A model generated the notes under the pieces. The model had not been told where the DNA came from. It ran no database searches and saw only the letters and a program-made list of their open reading frames with translations. 64,000 nucleotides of DNA from Nemertoderma westbladi (Eukaryota; Xenacoelomorpha; Nemertodermatida; Nemertodermatidae): the NCBI GenBank assembly GCA_032718475.1, contig JAUCBJ010003156.1, positions 1 to 64,000 on the forward strand. The letters run 5' to 3'. Shown one piece after another: positions 34,401 through 48,900 of this stretch. Numbering within the stretch: the stretch's first letter is position 1; every line of letters starts with the position of its first letter. The translations under genes were made by a program, and so were the position numbers.

Positions 34401-37400
34401 TAGTTGGGTACAGTAGGTAGACTAGCCCACCACCACGAGGTGGTACATAGTAGGGTACAGTAGGTAGACTAGCCCAGCACCACGAGGTGGTACATATCAG
34501 GGTACAGTAGGTAGACTAGCCCACCACCACGAGGTGGTACATAGTAGGGTACAGTAGGTAGACTAGCCCACCACCACGAGGTGGTACGTAGTAGGGTACA
34601 GTAGTTAGACTAGCCCACCATCACGAGGTGGTACGTAGTGGGGTACAGTAGGTAGACTAGCGCACCACCACTAGGTGGTACGTAGTAGGGTACAGTAGGT
34701 AGACTAGCCCACCACCACGAGGTGGTACGTATAGGGGTACAGTAGGTAGACTAGCCCACCACCACGAGGTGGTACGTAGTAGGGTACAGTAGGTAGACTA
34801 GCCCACCACCACGAGGTGGTACGTAGTGGGGTACAGTAGGTAGACTAGCCCACCACCACGAGGTGGTACGTAGTAGGGTACAGTAGGTAGACTAGCCCAC
34901 CACCACGAGGTGGTACGTAGTAGGGTACAGTAGGTAGACTAGCCCACCACCACAAGGTGGTACATAGTAGGGTACAGTAGGTAGACTAGCCCACCACCAC
35001 GAGGTGGTACATAGTAGGGTACAGTAGGTAGACTAGCCCATCACCACTAGGTGGTACATAGTAGGGTACAGTAGGTAGACTAGCCCACCACCACGAGGTG
35101 GTACATAGTAGGGTACAGTAGGTAGACTAGCCCACCACCACGAGGTGGTACGTAGTAGGGTACAGTAGGTAGACTAGCCCACCACCACGAGGTGGTACAT
35201 AGTAGGGTACAGTAGGTAGACTAGCCCACCACCACGAGGTGGTACATAGTAGGGTACAGTAGGTAGACTAGCCCACCACCACGAGGTGGTACATAGTAGG
35301 GTACAGTAGGTAGACTAGCCCACCACCACGAGGTGGTACGTAGTAGGGTACAGTAGGTAGACTAGCCCACCACCACGAGGTGGTACGTAGTAGGGTACAG
35401 TAGGTAGACTAGCCCACCACCACGAGGTGGTACATAGTAGGGTACAGTAGGTAGACTAGCCCACCACCACGGGGTGGTACATAGTAGGGTACAGTAGGTA
35501 GACTATCCCATCACCACTAGGTGGTACATAGTAGGGTACAGTAGGTAGACTAGCCCACCACCACGAGGTGGTACATAGTAGGGTACAGTAGGTAGACTAG
35601 CCCACCACCACGAGGTGGTACGTAGTAGGGTACAGTAGGTAGACTAGCCCACCACCACGAGGTGGTACATAGTAGGGTACAGTAGGTAGACTAGCCCACC
35701 ACCACGAGGTGGTACGTAGTAGGGTACAGTAGGTAGACTAGCCCACCACCACGAGGTGGTACGTAGTAGGGTACAGTAGGTAGACTAGCCCACCACCACG
35801 AGGTGGTACATAGTAGGGTACAGTAGGTAGACTAGCCCACCACCACGAGGTGGTACATAGTAGGGTACAGTAGGTAGACTAGCCCACCACCACGAGGTGG
35901 TACATAGTAGGGTACAGTAGGTAGACTAGCCCACCACCACGAGGTGGTACGTAGTAGGGTACAGTAGGTAGACTAGCCCACCACCACGAGGTGGTACATA
36001 GTAGGGTACAGTAGGTAGACTAGCCCACCACCACGAGGTGGTACGTAGTGGGGTACAGTAGGTAGACTAGCCCACCACCACGAGGTGGTACGTAGTGTGG
36101 TACAGTAGGTAGACTAGCGCACCACCACTAGGTGGTACGTAGTAGGGTACAGTAGTTAGACTAGCGTACCACCACGAGGTGGTACATAGTAGGGTACAGT
36201 AGGTAGACTAGCCCACCACCACGAGGTGGTACATAGTAGGGTACAGTAGGTAGACTAGCCCACCACCACGAGGTGGTACGTAGTAGGGTACAGTAGGTAG
36301 ACTAGCCCACCACCACGAGGTGGTACGTAGTAGGGTACAGTAGGTAGACTAGCCCACCACCACGAGGTGGTACATAGTAGGGTACAGTAGGTAGACTAGC
36401 CCACCACCACGAGGTGGTACATAGTAGGGTACAGTAGGTAGACTAGCCCACCACCACGAGGTGGTACATAGTAGGGTACAGTAGGTAGACTAGCCCACCA
36501 CCACGAGGTGGTACGTAGTAGGGTACAGTAGGTAGACTAGCCCACCACCACGAGGTGGTACATAGTAGGGTACAGTAGGTAGACTAGCCCACCACCACGA
36601 GGTGGTACATAGTAGGGTACAGTAGGTAGACTAGCCCACCACCACGAGGTGGTACATAGTAGGGTACAGTAGGTAGACTAGCCCACCACCACGAGGTGGT
36701 ACGTAGTAGGGTACAGTAGGTAGACTAGCCCACCACCACGAGGTGGTACGTAGTAGGGTACAGTAGGTAGACTAGCCCACCACCACGAGGTGGTACATAG
36801 TAGGGTACAGTAGGTAGACTAGCCCACCACCACGAGGTGGTACGTAGTAGGGTACAGTAGGTAGACTAGCCCACCACCACGAGGTGGTACATAGTCAGGG
36901 TACAGTAGGTAGACTAGCCCACCACCACGAGGTGGTACATAGTAGGGTACAGTAGGTAGACTAGCCCACCACCACGAGGTGGTACGTAGTAGGGTACAGT
37001 AGGTAGACTAGCCCACCACCACGAGGTGGTACATAGTAGGGTACAGTAGGTAGACTAGCCCACCACCACGAGGTGGTACATAGTAGGGTACAGTAGGTAG
37101 ACTAGCCCACCACCACGAGGTGGTACGTAGTAGGGTACAGTAGGTAGACTAGCCCACCACCACGAGGTGGTACGTAGTAGGGTACAGTAGGTAGACTAGC
37201 CCAGCACCACGAGGTGGTACATAGTCAGGGTACAGTAGGTAGACTAGCCCACCACCACGAGGTGGTACATAGTAGGGTACAGTAGGTAGACTAGCCCACC
37301 ACCACGAGGTGGTACGTAGTAGGGTACAGTAGGTAGACTAGCCCACCACCACGAGGTGGTACGTAGTAGGGTACAGTAGGTAGACTAGCCCACCACCACG

Positions 37401-40400
37401 AGGTGGTACATAGTAGGGTACAGTAGGTAGACTAGCCCACCACCACGAGGTGGTACGTAGTAGGGTACAGTAGGTAGACTAGCCCAGCACCACGAGGTGG
37501 TACATATCAGGGTACAGTAGGTAGACTAGCCCACCACCACGAGGTGGTACATAGTAGGGTACAGTAGGTAGACTAGCCCAGCACCACGAGGTGGTACATA
37601 GTAGGGTACAGTAGGTAGACTAGCCCACCACCACGAGGTGGTACGTAGTAGGGTACAGTAGGTAGACTAGCCCACCACCACGAGGTGGTACATATCAGGG
37701 TACAGTAGGTAGACTAGCCCAGCACCACGAGGTGGTACATAGTCAGGGTACAGTAGGTAGACTAGCCCACCACCACGAGGTGGTACGTAGTAGGGTACAG
37801 TAGGTAGACTAGCCCAGCACCACGAGGTGGTACATATCAGGGTACAGTAGGTAGACTAGCCCACCACCACGAGGTGGTACGTAGTAGGGTACAGTAGGTA
37901 GACTAGCCCACCACCACGAGGTGGTACATAGTAGGTAACAGTAGGTAGACTAGCCCACCACCACGAGGTGGTACGTAGTAGGGTACAGTAGGTAGACTAG
38001 CCCACCACCACGAGGTGGTACATAGTAGGGTACAGTAGGTAGACTAGCCCACCACCACGAGGTGGTACATAGTAGGGTACAGTAGGTAGACTAGCCCACC
38101 ACCACGAGGTGGTACATAGTAGGGTACAGTAGGTAGACTAGCCCACCACCACGAGGTGGTACGTAGTAGGGTACAGTAGTTAGACTAGCCCACCATCACG
38201 AGGTGGTACGTAGTGGGGTACAGTAGGTAGACTAGCGCACCACCACTAGGTGGTACGTAGTAGGGTACAGTAGGTAGACTAGCCCACCACCACGAGGTGG
38301 TACGTAGTAGGGGTACAGTAGGTAGACTAGCCCACCACCACGAGGTGGTACGTAGTAGGGTACAGTAGGTAGACTAGCCCACCACCACGAGGTGGTACGT
38401 AGTAGGGTACAGTAGGTAGACTAGCCCACCACCACGAGGTGGTACGTAGTAGGGTACAGTAGGTAGACTAGCCCACCACCACGAGGTGGTACGTAGTAGG
38501 GTACAGTAGGTAGACTAGCCCACCACCACGAGGTGGTACATAGTAGGGTACAGTAGGTAGACTAGCCCACCACCACGAGGTGGTACATAGTAGGGTACAG
38601 TAGGTAGACTAGCCCATCACCACTAGGTGGTACATAGTAGGGTACAGTAGGTAGACTAGCCCACCACCACGAGGTGGTACATAGTAGGGTACAGTAGGTA
38701 GACTAGCCCACCACCACGAGGTGGTACGTAGTAGGGTACAGTAGGTAGACTAGCCCACCACCACGAGGTGGTACATAGTAGGGTACAGTAGGTAGACTAG
38801 CCCACCACCACGAGGTGGTACATAGTCAGGGTACAGTAGGTAGACTAGCCCAGCACCACGAGGTGGTACATAGTAGGGTACAGTAGGTAGACTAGCCCAC
38901 CACCACGAGGTGGTACGTAGTAGGGTACAGTAGGTAGACTAGCCCACCACCACGAGGTGGTACATAGTCAGGGTACAGTAGGTAGACTAGCCCACCACCA
39001 CGAGGTGGTACATAGTAGGGTACAGTAGGTAGACTAGCCCACCACCACGAGGTGGTACATAGTAGGGTACAGTAGGTAGACTAGCCCACCACCACGAGGT
39101 GGTACGTAGTAGGGTACAGTAGGTAGACTAGCCCACCACCACGAGGTGGTACATAGTAGGGTACAGTAGGTAGACTAGCCCACCACCACGAGGTGGTACA
39201 TAGTAGGGTACAGTAGGTAGACTAGCCCACCACCACGAGGTGGTACATAGTAGGGTACAGTAGGTAGACTAGCCCACCACCACGAGGTGGTACGTAGTAG
39301 GGTACAGTAGGTAGACTAGCCCACCACCACGAGGTGGTACGTAGTAGGGTACAGTAGGTAGACTAGCCCACCACCACGAGGTGGTACATAGTAGGGTACA
39401 GTAGGTAGACTAGCCCACCACCACGAGGTGGTACATAGTAGGGTACAGTAGGTAGACTAGCCCACCACCACGAGGTGGTACGTAGTAGGGTACAGTAGGT
39501 AGACTAGCCCACCACCACGAGGTGGTACATAGTAGGGTACAGTAGGTAGACTAGCCCACCACCACGAGGTGGTACGTAGTAGGGTACAGTAGGTAGACTA
39601 GCCCACCACCACGAGGTGGTACGTAGTAGGGTACAGTAGGTAGACTAGCCCACCACCACGAGGTGGTACGTAGTAGGGTACAGTAGGTAGACTAGCCCAC
39701 CACCACGAGGTGGTACGTAGTAGGGTACAGTAGGTAGACTAGCCCACCACCACGAGGTGGTACGTAGTAGGGTACAGTAGGTAGACTAGCCCACCACCAC
39801 GAGGTGGTACATAGTAGGGTACAGTAGGTAGACTAGCCCACCACCACGAGGTGGTACGTAGTAGGGTACAGTAGGTAGACTAGCCCACCACCACGAGGTG
39901 GTACGTAGTAGGGTACAGTAGGTAGACTAGCCCACCACCACGAGGTGGTACATAGTAGGGTACAGTAGGTAGACTAGCCCACCACCACGAGGTGGTACAT
40001 AGTAGGGTACAGTAGGTAGACTAGCCCACCACCACGAGGTGGTACATAGTAGGGTACAGTAGGTAGACTAGCCCACCACCACGAGGTGGTACGTAGTAGG
40101 GTACAGTAGGTAGACTAGCCCACCACCACGAGGTGGTACATAGTAGGGTACAGTAGGTAGACTAGCCCACCACCACGAGGTGGTACATAGTAGGGTACAG
40201 TAGGTAGACTAGCCCACCACCACGAGGTGGTACATAGTAGGGTACAGTAGGTAGACTAGCCCACCACCACGAGGTGGTACGTAGTAGGGTACAGTAGGTA
40301 GACTAGCCCACCACCACGAGGTGGTACATAGTAGGGTACAGTAGGTAGACTAGCCCACCACCACGAGGTGGTACATAGTAGGGTACAGTAGGTAGACTAG

Positions 40401-43400
40401 CCCACCACCACGAGGTGGTACGTAGTAGGGTACAGTAGGTAGACTAGCCCAGCACCACGAGGTGGTACATATCAGGGTACAGTAGGTAGACTAGCCCACC
40501 ACCACGAGGTGGTACGTAGTAGGGTACAGTAGGTAGACTAGCCCACCACCACGAGGTGGTACATAGTAGGTACAGTAGGTAGACTAGCCCACCACCACGA
40601 GGTGGTACGTAGTAGGGTACAGTAGGTAGACTAGCCCACCACCACGAGGTGGTACATAGTAGGGTACAGTAGGTAGACTAGCCCACCACCACGAGGTGGT
40701 ACATATCAGGGTACAGTAGGTAGACTAGCCCACCACCACGAGGTGGTACATAGTAGGGTACAGTAGGTAGACTAGCCCACCACCACGAGGTGGTACGTAG
40801 TAGGGTACAGTAGTTAGACTAGCCCACCACCACGAGGTGGTACGTAGTAGGGTACAGTAGGTAGACTAGCCCACCACCACGAGGTGGTACGTAGTAGGGT
40901 ACAGTAGGTAGACTAGCCCACCACCACGAGGTGGTACGTAGTAGGGGTACAGTAGGTAGACTAGCCCACCACCACGAGGTGGTACGTAGTAGGGTACAGT
41001 AGGTAGACTAGCCCACCACCACGAGGTGGTACGTAGTAGGGTACAGTAGGTAGACTAGCCCACCACCACGAGGTGGTACGTAGTAGGGTACAGTAGGTAG
41101 ACTAGCCCACCACCACGAGGTGGTACGTAGTAGGGTACAGTAGGTAGACTAGCCCACCACCACAAGGTGGTACATAGTAGGGTACAGTAGGTAGACTAGC
41201 CCACCACCACGAGGTGGTACATAGTAGGGTACAGTAGGTAGACTAGCCCATCACCACGAGGTGGTACATAGTAGGGTACAGTAGGTAGACTAGCCCACCA
41301 CCACGAGGTGGTACATAGTAGGGTACAGTAGGTAGACTAGCCCACCACCACGAGGTGGTACGTAGTAGGGTACAGTAGGTAGACTAGCCCACCACCACGA
41401 GGTGGTACATAGTAGGGTACAGTAGGTAGACTAGCCCACCACCACGAGGTGGTACATAGTAGGGTACAGTAGGTAGACTAGCCCACCACCACGAGGTGGT
41501 ACATAGTAGGGTACAGTAGGTAGACTAGCCCACCACCACGAGGTGGTACGTAGTAGGGTACAGTAGTTAGACTAGCCCACCACCACGAGGTGGTACGTAG
41601 TAGGGTACAGTAGGTAGACTAGCCCACCACCACGAGGTGGTACATAGTAGGGTACAGTAGTTAGACTAGCGCACCACCACGGGGTGGTACATAGTAGGGT
41701 ACAGTAGGTAGACTATCCCATCACCACTAGGTGGTACATAGTAGGGTACAGTAGGTAGACTAGCCCACCATCACGAGGTGGTACATAGTAGGGTACAGTA
41801 GGTAGACTAGCCCACCACCACGAGGTGGTACGTAGTAGGGTACAGTAGGTAGACTAGCCCACCACCACGAGGTGGTACATAGTAGGGTACAGTAGGTAGA
41901 CTAGCCCACCACCACGAGGTGGTACGTAGTAGGGTACAGTAGTTAGACTAGCCCACCACCACGAGGTGGTACGTAGTAGGGTACAGTAGGTAGACTAGCC
42001 CACCACCACGAGGTGGTACATAGTAGGGTACAGTAGGTAGACTATCCCATCACCACTAGGTGGTACATAGTAGGGTACAGTAGGTAGACTAGCCCACCAC
42101 CACGAGGTGGTACATAGTAGGGTACAGTAGGTAGACTAGCCCACCACCACGAGGTGGTACGTAGTAGGGTACAGTAGTTAGACTAGCGCACCACCACGGG
42201 GTGGTACATAGTAGGGTACAGTAGGTAGACTAGCCCACCACCACGAGGTGGTACGTAGTGGGGTACAGTAGGTAGACTAGCCCACCACCACGAGGTGGTA
42301 CGTAGTGTGGTACAGTAGGTAGACTAGCGCACCACCACTAGGTGGTACGTAGTAGGGTACAGTAGTTAGACTAGCGTACCACCACGAGGTGGTACATAGT
42401 AGGGTACAGTAGGTAGATTAGCCCACCACCACGAGGTGGTACATAGTAGGGTACAGTAGGTAGATTAGCCCACCACCACGAGGTGGTACGTAGTGGGGTA
42501 CAGTAGGTAGACTAGCCCACCACCACGAGGTGGTACGTAGTAGGGTACAGTAGGTAGACTAGCCCACCACCACGAGGTGGTACGTAGTAGGGTACAGTAG
42601 TTAGACTAGCGCACCACCACGGGGTGGTACATAGTAGGGTACAGTAGGTAGACTAGCCCACCACCACGAGGTGGTACGTAGTGGGGTACAGTAGGTAGAC
42701 TAGCCCACCACCACGAGGTGGTACGTAGTAGGGTACAGTAGGTAGACTAGCCCACCACCACGAGGTGGTACGTAGTAGGGTACAGTAGGTAGACTAGCCC
42801 ACCACCACGAGGTGGTACGTAGTAGGGTACAGTAGGTAGACTAGCCCGCCACCACGAGGTGGTACATAGTAGGGTACAGTAGGTAGACTAGCCCACCACC
42901 ACGAGGTGGTACATAGTAGGGTACAGTAGGTAGACTAGCCCACCACCACGAGGTGGTACGTAGTAGGGTACAGTAGGTAGACTAGCCCACCACCACGAGG
43001 TGGTACGTAGTAGGGTACAGTAGGTAGACTAGCCCGCCACCACGAGGTGGTACGTAGTAGGGTACAGTAGGTAGACTAGCCCGCCACCACGAGGTGGTAC
43101 GTAGTAGGGTACAGTAGGTAGACTAGCCCGCCACCACGAGGTGGTACGTAGTAGGGTACAGTAGGTAGACTAGCCCACCACCACGAGGTGGTACATAGTA
43201 GGGTACAGTAGGTAGACTAGCCCACCACCACGAGGTGGTACGTAGAAGGGTACAGTAGGTAGACTAGCGCACCACCACGTGGTGGTACATAGTAGGGTAC
43301 AGTAGGTAGACTAGCCCACCACCACGAGGTGGTACATAGTAGGGTACAGTAGGTAGACTAGCCCACCACCACGAGGTGGTACGTAGAAGGGTACAGTAGG

Positions 43401-44327
43401 TAGACTAGCCCACCACCACGAGGTGGTACGTAGTAGGGTACAGTAGGTAGACTAGCCCGCCACCACGAGGTGGTACGTAGTAGGGTACAGTAGGTAGACT
43501 AGCCCGCCACCACGAGGTGGTACGTAGTAGGGTACAGTAGGTAGACTAGCCCACCACCACGAGGTGGTACATAGTAGGGTACAGTAGGTAGACTAGCCCA
43601 CCACCACGAGGTGGTACGTAGAAGGGTACAGTAGTTAGACTAGCGCACCACCACGTGGTGGTACATAGTAGGGTACAGTAGGTAGACTAGCCCACCACCA
43701 CGAGGTGGTACATAGTAGGGTACAGTAGGTAGACTAGCCCACCACCACGAGGTGGTACGTAGAAGGGTACAGTAGGTAGACTAGCCCACCACCACGAGGT
43801 GGTACGTAGTAGGGTACAGTAGGTAGACTAGCCCGCCACCACGAGGTGGTACGTAGTAGGGTACAGTAGGTAGACTAGCCCGCCACCACGAGGTGGTACG
43901 TAGTAGGGTACAGTAGGTAGACTAGCCCGCCACCACGAGGTGGTACGTAGTAGGGTACAGTAGGTAGACTAGCCCACCACCACGAGGTGGTACATAGTAG
44001 GGTACAGTAGGTAGACTAGCCCACCACCACGAGGTGGTACGTAGAAGGGTACAGTAGGTAGACTAGCCCACCACCACGAGGTGGTACATAGTAGGGTACA
44101 GTAGGTAGACTAGCCCACCACCACGAGGTGGTACATAGTAGGGTACAGTAGGTAGACTAGCCCACCACCACAAGGTGGTACATAGTAGGGTACAGTAGGT
44201 AGACTAGCCCACCACCACGAGGTGGTACATAGTAGGGTACAGTAGGTAGACTAGCCCACCACCACGAGGTGGTACATTAGGGTACAGTAGTTAGACTAGC
44301 GCACCACCACGTGGTGGTACATAGTAG
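31425..44327. repeat. 47-bp minisatellite (about 274 units)
   Basis: Longest array in the window. The 47-bp unit contains cccaccaccacgaggtggtac, the dimorphic segment (g/a)tagtagg or (a)tatcagg, and 'gtacagtaggtagactag'. Each unit has a short hairpin, ACCAC-GAG-GTGGT. Variants (ccaGcac, ccaTcac ... ctagg, cccGcc, gtagAagg, taacagtag) recur in ordered series. A roughly 1.5-kb stretch around 32740-33240 is repeated near 34240-34740 and partly near 37800-38320. An eight-unit (376-bp) block repeats in the last 1.1 kb (gtagaagg at about 43244, 43619; and 43383, 43759). No long open frames. The right end meets single-copy DNA at 44328. Confidence 0.97.
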
Positions 44328-44657
44328 ACATCTCGGCGGCCTCGTGTCCCTTAGTTGGTCTTGATTATATTGGTAAACAGTTTGTACATTATCCTCAATG
44401 TATTTGAGATAACCAACATTTACCATCCTCGCCATTGGGATGGTTAATAAGAGAATTATCAACTCGGTTATTACATACTTTGACACCGTTTTTAGTGAAT
44501 TCTTAAATCCTGCATATAGCCGCTAGCGGTAGCTAATAATTTATCATTTTTTTGTATAGGTTAGATGGCCTTCCATACAGCAGTTGACATAATGACAAAA
44601 TAGCTATAGTAATAGTAACCTATAACACTATTTGGCAGTCATTTAAAATACTTAATC
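44328..44657. other. Spacer between the 47-bp array and the oxidoreductase gene
   Basis: Single-copy DNA. The minus strand is open from 44486 into the array (residues TIPMARMVNVGYLKYIEDNV, then YQYNQDQL). This looks mildly protein-like, but it has no recognised domain and no splice support. I record it only as a possible coding scrap. Confidence 0.3.
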
Positions 44658-44683
44658 AAGGGGGGTGTAACCCAACCCCCCTT
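44658..44683. other. G6/C6 hairpin 3' of the oxidoreductase gene
   Basis: Perfect 8-bp inverted repeat, aagggggg / cccccctt, with a 10-base loop. It ends 24 bases beyond the stop codon of the minus-strand gene at 44707. It could form a very stable hairpin in the 3' end of a transcript; no function is shown. Confidence 0.8.
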
Positions 44684-44706
44684 AAATGATTTAATTTATG
44701 GTAAGT

Positions 44707-45874
44707 CTAGTTTGTTTTAGTTGTAAGAGCAGAGTCACTAATAACTTTAGTAAACTTATACGTTTTAGCGGCATCCAAGTAGGAGCTTGCTATTCCTTCG
44801 GAGTTGTTCGTTCTGACAGCGCGGAGGAACGCAGATAGTTCCGCCTTGTAGGGATCCTCGGACGGGAACTTGTAAAGGGCAATTCTATCATCGTCGAATC
44901 GAACTCGCAGCTCGCACTCGGATGAGTGTGGATCGGTTAGAGTCAACCTCAATCCGTCCATAATCACCTCGACCTCAACCTCGTACCGCCGACCGTGCAA
45001 AGCGATAGTGTGCAGCATAGACCCCACCGCCCCATTCCGAAACTTCCAATGAGAAGCGGTGACCCGCGGTATCCGGTTGCTAGGAGACAGAGCCAGGTCT
45101 ACATCGTGTATATTGGGTTGCTTTGCAACCAACTGACTTGCCGGCTCATCGGCTGACACTACGTGACTTCGAACGCTATCCAATTCTATCTCGCCTACAA
45201 GGTATCGCGCCAAGTCGCACACGTGTGTTGCCTGTTCGACCACAGGCCCCCCGCTGAGTGAGATGTCCCAGAAAAACGGCTGCACCATCCGTGAGTAGGA
45301 GCAATAGTACTGGCACTTATAGGCCATGACGACGCCACTCCGAGCGGCCATTAATTCCCGCATTTTTTTTACTCCGCTGTGGTACCGAAACACCAACCGA
45401 AACACAGCATCCACGCTCCCGGCGAGCGGTTTCCAACGTCTCGAGATACTCTTCAAACTCCGAGAATGGTATCAATGAGAGCGGTTTCTCAATAAACGCG
45501 TGAATCCCACGCTGAATGCATCTCAATTCCAATGGATGCCGTAAAGAACCGTGAGACAAGGGAGGGACACCAATAAACACTGCGTCTATTCTTTCGCCTT
45601 CTGTTTCTGATAAAAACGTGTCAATAGAAGAATAAACAACGCATTGTCTGTAGATATGGGCTGCGATGCTGGATAGACGCGTCTCCAGGACTTGCTTAGC
45701 TTTGTCCACTACCGGGTTTACAATTGCAACCACTCGAACCCCGTCCATTGATTCTAGTCTAGAGGCGTGATCCCACGGTCCATTTTCCGAGCCGCCGAAG
45801 TTCACGGCCCCAGCGCCAATAAATGCTATACATAAATCCTGGTCGCGTTCACCTGCAGTCGTTTTATATGCCAT
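44707..45874 (-). pseudogene. Gfo/Idh/MocA-family NAD(P)-dependent oxidoreductase, intronless, one frameshift
   Basis: Two overlapping minus-strand frames make one protein of about 390 residues, the usual length for this family. Frame 1 (from the Met at 45874) is the Rossmann NAD(P) domain. It has the dinucleotide loop GAGAVNFGG (residues 20-28), then GPWDHASRLE (32-41), VVAIVNPVVDKA, and FIEKPLS (127-133), which contains the family's EKP motif. Frame 2 (to the stop at 44707) is the C-terminal substrate domain. It has FRYHSGVKKMREL, FFWDISLSGGPVVEQATHV and DLARYLVGEI, the last two in the place of the family's conserved GG...H...D segment. The frames change near 45385-45400, where tgtttcggt occurs twice 12 bases apart. 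Most family members have two or three more residues there, so a 5-bp loss is likely. Base composition is about 50-55% G+C against about 33% nearby. It has no introns. The substrate is not predictable. The gene is isolated between two large minisatellites and could be a recent pseudogene, a polymorphic allele or an assembly error. Confidence 0.85.
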
Positions 45875-45954
45875 TAGACTTTTTTCTTACAAATATACTT
45901 TTTTTGCAATAATTACACCTCTGCGAAGTCTTGAGCCATTTATTATTTACAGGA
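45875..45954. other. Short 5' flank of the oxidoreductase gene
   Basis: Only about 80 bases separate the predicted start codon from the 16-bp array. They contain T-rich runs on the plus strand (A-rich upstream of the gene) but no clear TATA box. Any promoter would have to lie here or within the array. Confidence 0.5.
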
Positions 45955-48900
45955 GTAACTTTATAAACTACGTCAACTACACAATATCAACTTTATACAC
46001 TATCAACTTAATACACTATCAACTTTATAAACTATCAACTTTATAGACAATCAACTTTATACACTACCAACTTTATAGACAATCAACTTTATACACTATC
46101 AACGTTATACTCTATCAACTTTATAGACTATCAACTTTATAGACTATCAACTTTATACACTATTAACTTTATATACTAGCAACTTTATAGACTATCAACC
46201 TTATAGACTATCAACTTTATACACTATCAACTTTATAGACTGTCCACTTTATACACTATCAACGTTATACACTCTCAACATTATACACTATCAAGTTTAT
46301 AGACTATCAACTTTATAGACTATCAACTTTATAGACTATAAACTTTATAGACTATCAACTTTATAGACTATCAACTTTATAGACTATCACCTTTACAGAC
46401 TATCAACTTTATAGACTATCAACTTTATAGACTATCAACTTTATAGACTATCAACTTTATAGACCATTAACTTTATACACTATCAACTTTATAGACTATC
46501 AACTTTATACAATATCAACTTTATACACTATCAACTTAATACACTATCAACTTAATAAACTATCAACTTTATAGACTATCAACTTTATAAACTATCAACA
46601 TTATAGACTATCCACTTTATACACTATCAACTTTATAGACTGTCAACTTTATACACTATCAACTTTATACACTATCAACTTTATAGACTATCAACTTTAT
46701 AGACGATCAACTTTATAGACTATCAACTTTATACACTATCAACTTTATACACTATCAACTTTATACACTATCAACTTTATACACTATCAACTTTATAGAC
46801 TATCAACTTTATACACTATCAACTTTATAGACGATCAACTTTATAGACTATCAACTTTATACACTATCAACTTTATACACTATCAACTTTATACACTATC
46901 AAATATATACACTATCAACTTTATAGACTATCAACTTTATACACTATCAACTTTATACACTATCAACTTTATAGACTATCAACTTTATAGACGATCAACT
47001 TTATAGACTATCAACTTTATACACTATCAACTTTATACACTATCAACTTTATACACTATCAAATTTATACACTATCAACTTTATAGACTATCAACTTTAT
47101 ACACTATCAACTTTATACACTATCAACTTTATAGACTATCAACTTTATAGACGATCAACTTTATAGACTATCAACTTTATACACTATCAACTTTATACAT
47201 TATCAAATTTATACACTATCAACTTTATATACTATCAACTTTATACACTATCAACTTTATACACTATCAACTTTATAGACTATCAACTTTATAGACTATC
47301 AACTTTATAGACTATCAACTTTATAGACTATCAACTTTATACACTATTAACTTTATATACTAGCAACTTTATAGACTATCAACCTTATAGACTATCAACT
47401 TTATACACTATCAACTTTATAGACTGTCCACTTTATACACTATCAACGTTATACACTCTCAACATTATACACTATCAAGTTTATAGACTATCAACTTTAT
47501 AGACTATCAACTTTATAGACTATAAACTTTATAGACTATCAACTTTATAGACTATCAACTTTATAGACTATCACCTTTACAGACTATCAACTTTATAGAC
47601 TATCAACTTTATAGACTATCAACTTTATAGACTATCAACTTTATAGACCATTAACTTTATACACTATCAACTTTATAGACTATCAACTTTATACAATATC
47701 AACTTTATACACTATCAACTTAATACACTATCAACTTAATAAACTATCAACTTTATAGACTATCAACTTTATAAACTTTATAGACGATCAACTTTATACA
47801 CTATCAACTTTATAGACTATCAACTTTATAGACGATCAACTTTATAGACTATCAACTTTATACACTATCAACTTTATACACTATCAACTTTATACACTAT
47901 CAACTTTATAGACTATCAACTTTATAGACTATCAACTTTATACACTATCAACTTTATACACTATCAACTTTATACACTATCAAATTTATACACTATCAAC
48001 TTTATAGACTATCAACTTTATACACTATCAACTTTATACACTATCAACTTTATAGACTATCAACTTTATAGACGATCAACTTTATAGACTATCAACTTTA
48101 TACACTATCAACTTTATACATTATCAAATTTATACACTATCAACTTTATAGACTATCAACTTTATAGACTATCAACTTTATACACTATCAACTTTATAGA
48201 CTATCAACTTTATACACTATCAACTTTATAGACTATCAACTTTATACACTATCAACTTTATAGACTATCAACTTTATACACTGTCAACTTTATAGACTAT
48301 CAACTTTATACACTATCAACTTTATACACTATCAACTTTATAGACTATCAACTTTATAGACGATCAACTTTATAGACTATCAACTTTATACACTATCAAC
48401 TTTATACACTATCAACTTTATACACTATCAACTTTATACACTATCAAATTTATACACTATCAACTTTATAGACTATCAACTTTATACACTATCAACTTTA
48501 TACACTATCAACTTTATAGACTATCAACTTTATAGACGATCAACTTTATAGACTATCAACTTTATACACTATCAACTTTATACACTATCAACTTTATACA
48601 CTATCAAATTTATACACTATAAACTTTATAGACTATCAACCTTATACACTATCAACTTTATACACTATCAACTTTATACACTATCAAATTTATACACTAT
48701 CAACTTTATAGACTATCAACTTTATACACTATCAACTTTATACACTATCAACTTTATACACTATCAAATTTATACACTATCAACTTTATAGACTATCAAC
48801 TTTATACACTATCAACTTTATACACTATCAACTTTATACACTATCAAATTTATACACTATCAACTTTATAGACTATCAACTTTATACACTATCAACTTTA

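Noticed and set aside
31425-44327. CRISPR-like array (regular units with a palindromic core)
   Set aside because: Units are contiguous with no unique spacers, the host is clearly eukaryotic, and no cas genes are present.
44277-44486. 69-codon minus-strand frame as a full gene
   Set aside because: Its C-terminal third is minisatellite sequence; the rest has no domain or splice support.
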